Part shown: positions 7,364 to 9,910 of the stretch, one piece after another
Numbering within the stretch: position 1 is the stretch's first letter
Layout of the letters: every line of letters begins with the position of its first letter
DNA from: Chloroflexota bacterium
GTDB lineage: Bacteria; Chloroflexota; Limnocylindria; Limnocylindrales; CSP1-4
Direction of reading: 5' to 3'
Assembly: GCA_021812735.1 (NCBI GenBank)
Contig: JAKAMV010000296.1
Location: 1-9,910 of the forward strand
Length of the DNA: 9,910 nucleotides
The notes under the pieces: model-generated
Databases searched by the model: none
The model's input: only the letters and a program-made list of their open reading frames with translations
Told to the model about the DNA's origin: nothing
Translations under genes and position numbers: made by a program

Positions 7364-7840
7364 TCAGCCGCTCGTCGCGGGCTCCAGGACTCCGAGCAGC
7401 TCGCGCAGAGCCGTCTCGAATCGATCCAGCTGCTCCGGCGAGGCCGACCCCAGGCGCTCGGCGAGCCAGTCGAGCGTGCGCTGGCGCGCGTCGGCGAGCT
7501 GGCGCTCGCCGTTCTCGCTGAGCGTCAGCTGAACCCGTCGGCGCGAGGCCGGGTCGAGCTCGCGGACCACGAGGCCGTCGCGGACCAGGCGCGAGACCAG
7601 CTCCGACACCGCGGGCATCGAGGCGCCCATGTGCTCGGCCACGCTCGAGAGGTCCGTGCCCGGATTCCTCCGGATGAACAGCAGCGCCCGGAACTGGGGC
7701 ATCGACACGCCCTCGGCCCGGCCCTCGCGCATGTGGCCGCGGACGACGCGCATGATCGGCGGCACCGTGTCGAGGACGGCCTCGGCCGCCCTGCGGGCCG
7801 GGCCGCCTGCAGTCGCGGGATCGGGGGGTGACGGCGCCAC
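7364..7840 (-). CDS. MarR-family transcriptional regulator
   Basis: Winged-helix DNA-binding repressor of 158 residues, expected to act as a dimer. Helix alpha1 (~15-40) is followed by VSMPQFRALLFIRRNPG (45-61). The helix-turn-helix spans TDLSSVAEHMGASMPAVSELVSRLVRDG (62-89). The wing carries the classic DPASRRRVQLTLSENGE (96-112), and the C-terminal dimer helix covers ~115-150. MarR proteins typically repress their own gene and a divergent neighbour until a small phenolic or other ligand binds. Here the divergent neighbour is a broken DrrA-type ABC ATPase gene, and the shared control region holds a strong palindrome, so regulation of drug export was the likely ancestral role. The GTG at 7840 is chosen because the -10 box TAGACT lies exactly 6 nt upstream, and no ribosome-binding site is visible (leaderless start). 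Confidence 0.92.
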   Translation of the reverse strand: MAPSPPDPATAGGPARRAAEAVLDTVPPIMRVVRGHMREGRAEGVSMPQFRALLFIRRNPGTDLSSVAEHMGASMPAVSELVSRLVRDGLVVRELDPASRRRVQLTLSENGERQLADARQRTLDWLAERLGSASPEQLDRFETALRELLGVLEPATSG

Positions 7841-7856
7841 CCGAACAGTCTAGAAT
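7828..7856 (+). promoter_or_regulatory. Promoter for the ABC ATPase remnant
   Basis: GTGACG (7828-7833) and TAGAAT (7851-7856) are separated by 17 bp, a near-consensus sigma70-type pair and the best promoter in the window. The -10 lies in the core of the operator, overlapping the marR -10 by two bases. The -35 lies inside the first codons of marR. Transcription would start near 7863, about 45 nt before the ATG at 7908. Confidence 0.65.
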
Positions 7857-7863
7857 GTTCGGG
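7840..7863. promoter_or_regulatory. Probable MarR operator, 24-bp near-perfect palindrome
   Basis: The arms CCCGAACA (7840-7847) and TGTTCGGG (7856-7863) are perfect inverted repeats around an 8-bp centre containing TCTAGA. Eleven of twelve base pairs match. This size and symmetry are typical for a MarR dimer site. It covers the -10 boxes of both divergent promoters and overlaps the first base of the marR start codon, so bound protein would block both genes. Confidence 0.8.
7847..7852 (-). promoter_or_regulatory. marR -10 box (leaderless)
   Basis: Minus-strand TAGACT ends 6 nt before the marR GTG at 7840, so transcription should start at the start codon. It lies inside the operator palindrome, which implies self-repression. 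No convincing -35 is visible. Confidence 0.6.
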
Positions 7864-7866
7864 TAG

Positions 7867-7877
7867 CGAACTGTTCG
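7867..7877. promoter_or_regulatory. Second, smaller operator-like palindrome
   Basis: CGAAC-T-GTTCG is an 11-bp palindrome whose right half continues into TGTTCGGG (7872-7879), an exact third copy of the main operator's right arm. It sits just after the expected start of the ABC remnant transcript, where a bound repressor would add a roadblock. Assignment to the same MarR protein is inferred from the shared arm. Confidence 0.6.
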
Positions 7878-7907
7878 GGGAGTCCGCACCTGCGGCAAGA
7901 CGGCGAG

Positions 7908-8147
7908 ATGCTCAACGCGATCGAGTGCCCGGCACTCACCCGCCGATTCGACGCCGTGACGGCGGTCGACAACACCCTCACGCTCAGTGTCGCCGACAGC
8001 GGGATGTTCGGCCTGCGCGGACCCAACGGCGCCGGCAAGACCACCACCATCAAGATGCTGATCGCCCTGCTTGGGCACGCGACGGTCGCCGGCCACGACG
8101 TGCTCCGCGATGCGCGCGCCATCCGGCGCTCGATCGGCTACGTGCCG
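7908..8147 (+). pseudogene. 5' remnant of a DrrA-type ABC transporter ATPase
   Basis: The first ~80 codons match the N-terminal part of daunorubicin-resistance (DrrA)-type multidrug ABC ATPases: LTRRFDAVTAVD (10-21), the Walker A loop GPNGAGKTTT (38-47), then TVAGHDVLRDARAIRRSIGY (59-78) and VP. Homology stops where the Q-loop should begin: VPQ is replaced by VPR, followed by unrelated sequence. The Q-loop, LSGGQ signature, Walker B and H-loop are all missing, and I find them in no frame downstream. Between LLG and HATVAGHD a few residues of the usual PTSG segment also seem to be lost. The frame stays open to 8534, but only through low-complexity repeats, so a working ATPase is not possible. 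The promoter and operator upstream look intact. Confidence 0.8.
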
Positions 8148-8311
8148 CGTGGTTCTCGTCGCGATCGCTTCGCGGCCCTACCCGCGCCTGGCGCAGTAGA
8201 CCGCCCAGCGCGGCGGGACCGTGTCGGGGCCGAAGGCAGCCGTCCAGTCATGCGGCCGGCGGCGACGCCCGCGGACGGTTTCATCGCCCGCGGCGACATC
8301 CATCCGTGCCT

Positions 8312-8420
8312 GGGGCTGCTCCCTCGGCGGCAGACGGGGGCGAGGCTGCTCTCGCGGCGGCAGCCGGGGGCGGGGCTGCTCTCGCGGCGGCAGCCGGGGG
8401 CGGGGCTGCTCTCGCGGCGG
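8312..8420. repeat. 30-bp tandem repeat, 3.6 copies
   Basis: Copies at 8312-8341, 8342-8371 and 8372-8401, and a partial copy at 8402-8420, are contiguous with no spacers. Copies 2 and 3 differ at one base; copy 1 is the most diverged (CCCTC for TCTCG, and one A). Each full unit starts GGGGCTGCTCTCGCGGCGG. In copies 2 and 3 GGCTGC pairs with GCAGCC over a 10-nt loop, so the array can form a row of stem-loops. The unit length is a multiple of three, so every frame stays open through it. Confidence 0.9.
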
Positions 8421-8431
8421 AACCTCCGCTT

Positions 8432-8550
8432 TACCGGCACCACCGGTACGACGGAGCGCTGTCCGCCGCGTCCGAGCACGAGGTGCACGCGCTGTACCGG
8501 CGTGGTCGGTACAGCGGCCCGGAACGTGAGATAACACCGGCGGGACCGGT
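8432..8550. repeat. Three related small hairpins (ACCGG-N5-CCGGT type)
   Basis: Hairpin 1 is TACCGG/CCGGTA (8432-8448) with loop CACCA. Hairpin 2 has 10-bp perfect arms CGCTGTACCG/CGGTACAGCG (8490-8516) and, counting a G-U pair in RNA, loop CGTGG. Hairpin 3 is ACCGG/CCGGT (8536-8550) with loop CGGGA. All three share the stem core and a 5-nt loop. CGGTACAGCGG recurs exactly at 8507-8517 and 8547-8557. They may be regulator-binding sites, RNA stem-loops, or relics of a small palindromic repeat. I cannot tell which. Confidence 0.7.
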
Positions 8551-8724
8551 ACAGCGGAATGGACTGCTGAAGGCAGCGGCAGAACGGCTGACTCGGCTTG
8601 ATCACGAGCCCGGACCCACCCGAGCGCGGTTGGCCGATGCCCTCGCGCGCCGCCAGCCCCCGGGCGGAGCCCGTGCCCCCGGGCGGTCCGCGACCCCGGA
8701 TTGCGATGCGCGGCATCATGGACG

Positions 8725-8741
8725 CCAGCAGCTGCTGGAGG
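8725..8741 (+). promoter_or_regulatory. Palindrome overlapping the dehydrogenase ribosome-binding site
   Basis: CCAGCAGCTGCTGG (8725-8738) is a perfect 14-bp palindrome, able to fold as CCAGC-AGCT-GCTGG. Its last two bases are the first two of the GGAGG ribosome-binding site (8737-8741), which stands 10 nt before the ATG at 8752. It could affect translation or bind a protein; this is inferred from position. Confidence 0.4.
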
Positions 8742-8751
8742 CATGAACGCG

Positions 8752-9786
8752 ATGCACGTCGGACTCGTGGGACTCGGGCGCATGGGCGCCAACATGGCCC
8801 GTCGCTGGCGCCGCAACGGCCACACGGTCGTCGGGTACGCGCGAACGGCAGCCACGGTGGACGGGCTCGTCGGCGACGCCATCGACGCCGGGGCCCACTC
8901 CCTCGAGGAACTCGTGGCGCAGCTGCCGACGCCGCGCGTGCTGTGGGTCATGGTCCCCGCGGCGTCGGTCGATGCGACCGTCGCGGAGCTCGCGGCGCAC
9001 CTCGACCGCGGCGACATCATCATCGACGGCGGCAACTCCTGGTACCGCGACGACATCCGGCGCGCCAAGGAGCTGCTCCCCAAGGGCATCCACTACGTGG
9101 ACTGCGGGACCAGCGGCGGCACCTGGGGCCTCGAGCGGGGCTACTGCCTGATGGTCGGCGGTCCGGCTGAGGCGGTGACCACGCTCGATCCGATCCTCCG
9201 CGCGCTGGCGCCCGGCGTCGCGAGCGCGGAGCGGACCCCGGGCCGCACCGGCACGCCGTCGACGGCCGAGGAGGGCTACCTCCACTGCGGACCGTCCGGT
9301 GCCGGCCACTTCGTCAAGATGGTCCACAACGGGATCGAGTACGGCGTCATGGCGGCGTACGCGGAGGGGTTCAACATCCTCCACCACGCGAATGCCGGCG
9401 CGGGCAACCGCGAGGTCAACGCCGAGACCAGCCCGCTCGCGGATCCGGAGCTTTACCAGTACGACCTCGACCTGCCTGCCGTCGCCGAGGTCTGGCGACG
9501 CGGCAGCGTGATCGCGTCGTGGCTGCTCGACCTCACCGCCCAGGCGATGGCCGCCGACCCGAACCTCGAGGGCTTCGGCGGCACAGTGGCCGATTCGGGC
9601 GAGGGCCGGTGGACCAGCATCGCGGCGATCGAGACCTCCGCGCCTGCGCCGGTGCTGACCACCGCGCTCTACTCCCGCTTCTCCTCGCGGGGCGAGGAGA
9701 CCTACGGCAACAAGGTCCTGTCGGCCATGCGCTGGGGCTTCGGGGGCCACGCGGAGGTGAAGGGCGACGGCAGCCGGGCGAAGTAA
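8752..9786 (+). CDS. gnd: 6-phosphogluconate dehydrogenase, decarboxylating (short GndA/YqeC-like class)
   Basis: Oxidises 6-phosphogluconate to ribulose 5-phosphate plus CO2 in the oxidative pentose phosphate pathway. The 344-residue protein opens with the dinucleotide-binding motif GLVGLGRMGANMARR (4-18). IDGGNSWYRDD (91-101) and VDCGTSGGTWGLERGYCLMVGG (116-137) are the substrate-site signatures. GHFVKMVHNGIEYGVMAAYAEG (185-206) carries the catalytic pair K189 and E196 plus N193. Length and motifs place it in the ~300-340-residue class rather than the ~470-residue one. Many short-class enzymes use NAD+. Here the residues after the second strand are GYARTAAT (28-35), with Arg and no acidic residue, so the cofactor is open. 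The ATG at 8752 is chosen for GGAGG 10 nt upstream; the ATG at 8743 would leave 1 nt. The protein is intact to its stop. Confidence 0.93.
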   Translation: MHVGLVGLGRMGANMARRWRRNGHTVVGYARTAATVDGLVGDAIDAGAHSLEELVAQLPTPRVLWVMVPAASVDATVAELAAHLDRGDIIIDGGNSWYRDDIRRAKELLPKGIHYVDCGTSGGTWGLERGYCLMVGGPAEAVTTLDPILRALAPGVASAERTPGRTGTPSTAEEGYLHCGPSGAGHFVKMVHNGIEYGVMAAYAEGFNILHHANAGAGNREVNAETSPLADPELYQYDLDLPAVAEVWRRGSVIASWLLDLTAQAMAADPNLEGFGGTVADSGEGRWTSIAAIETSAPAPVLTTALYSRFSSRGEETYGNKVLSAMRWGFGGHAEVKGDGSRAK

Positions 9787-9828
9787 CCCCAAGCGGGTAG
9801 AGCAAGTCCCCGAGCCATCGCCGCACGG

Positions 9829-9910
9829 ATGATCGCCGGCGGGAAGATGCTCTCCGATCTCGCGGCGGCCGACCCCGAGTTCGACGCCAGGGCGTTCACG
9901 GACTCGCTCA
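9829..9910 (+). CDS. Start of an unidentified gene, cut by the window edge
   Basis: From the ATG at 9829 the frame reads MIAGGKMLSDLAAADPEFDA and continues to the edge (27 codons visible). Almost every codon ends in G or C, and Ala/Asp/Leu content is like that of real genes here. The frame is the same as the dehydrogenase and begins 42 bp after its stop. No ribosome-binding site is evident, and the ATG at 9844 or a later start is possible. I do not recognise the protein. Confidence 0.35.
   Translation, partial: MIAGGKMLSDLAAADPEFDARAFTDSL

Larger units (their letters stand above)
8148..8751. other. Gene-free, repeat-rich stretch
   Basis: About 600 bp between the ABC remnant and the dehydrogenase gene with no frame I can recognise as protein on either strand. 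Open frames exist but are low-complexity (Ala/Gly, or Pro-Arg-Glu-Gln runs) because they cross a tandem repeat. It contains the 30-bp repeat array, the three small hairpins and, near 8656-8686, two copies of GCCCCCGGGCGG 19 bp apart. Nothing resembling a transposase, integrase or recognisable insertion-sequence end is present. It is probably what replaced the rest of the ABC transporter locus. Confidence 0.6.

Noticed and set aside
8312..8420. CRISPR-like array
   Set aside because: The 30-bp copies are directly contiguous with no spacers between them, and no cas genes are nearby.
8340..8425. LSRRQ repeats in the frame of the ABC remnant, resembling the ABC signature LSGGQ
   Set aside because: They arise from the tandem DNA repeat, lack the glycines, and have no Walker B or H-loop after them, so this is coincidence.
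8656..8686. Direct repeat GCCCCCGGGCGG as possible target-site duplication or attachment site
   Set aside because: Copies are only 19 bp apart, made of G/C only, and no mobile-element gene lies between or beside them.
7925..8746. Long plus-strand open frame across the remnant and repeats
   Set aside because: It is out of frame with the recognisable ABC sequence and becomes an Ala/Gly low-complexity string. It has no homology I can see, and an open frame is expected in DNA this rich in GC.
8701..8751. Earlier starts for the dehydrogenase at 8701 or 8743
   Set aside because: 8701 has no ribosome-binding site, and 8743 lies 1 nt from GGAGG. The ATG at 8752 has correct spacing and begins directly at the nucleotide-binding strand.
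8178..9089. Minus-strand open frame of ~300 codons
   Set aside because: It runs antisense through the dehydrogenase and through the repeat as PREQPRPRL units, so it is a shadow frame.

Overview
The window is GC-rich bacterial chromosome with densely packed genes. Real coding frames almost always end codons in G or C, GTG is a common start, and several genes appear to be leaderless. These traits fit a high-GC Actinobacteriota or Chloroflexota lineage. No marker gene is present to decide between them, so this placement is an inference.

Layout from left to right. (1) The 3' part of an ACR3-family arsenite efflux pump on the plus strand is cut by the window edge. (2) A 150-bp spacer with two palindromes follows, then a PPK2-family polyphosphate kinase/phosphotransferase with a good ribosome-binding site. 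(3) Convergent to it is a minus-strand pair: an MFS permease (4570 to 3395) and, 16 bp downstream, a diaminopropionate ammonia-lyase-like PLP enzyme (3378 to 2299). The pair looks like an uptake-and-breakdown operon for a small amino acid. (4) Divergent from the permease is a plus-strand pair joined by a 4-bp GTGA overlap: an alpha/beta hydrolase, and a protein combining an S51-peptidase/cyanophycinase-like domain with what looks like the C-terminal domain of cysteinyl-tRNA synthetase. (5) A single-domain rhodanese has its own TAGACT promoter element. (6) A minus-strand MarR-family regulator shares a very compact divergent control region with the 5' end of a DrrA-type ABC transporter ATPase. 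That ATPase is broken after about 80 residues. (7) About 600 bp without a recognisable gene follows. It holds a 30-bp tandem repeat (3.6 copies) and three related small hairpins. (8) A 6-phosphogluconate dehydrogenase of the short (GndA/YqeC-like) class comes next, then the first codons of an unidentified gene running off the right edge.

The most unusual items are the S51-like/CysS-tail fusion, the MarR operator that contains the -10 boxes of both divergent promoters, the decayed transporter still behind what looks like an intact promoter, and the repeat/hairpin block where the rest of the transporter should be. A recurring pattern, a TANNNT-like box ending exactly 6 nt before the start codon, is seen at three genes and points to leaderless transcripts. 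I found no tRNA, rRNA, CRISPR array, transposase or integrase.
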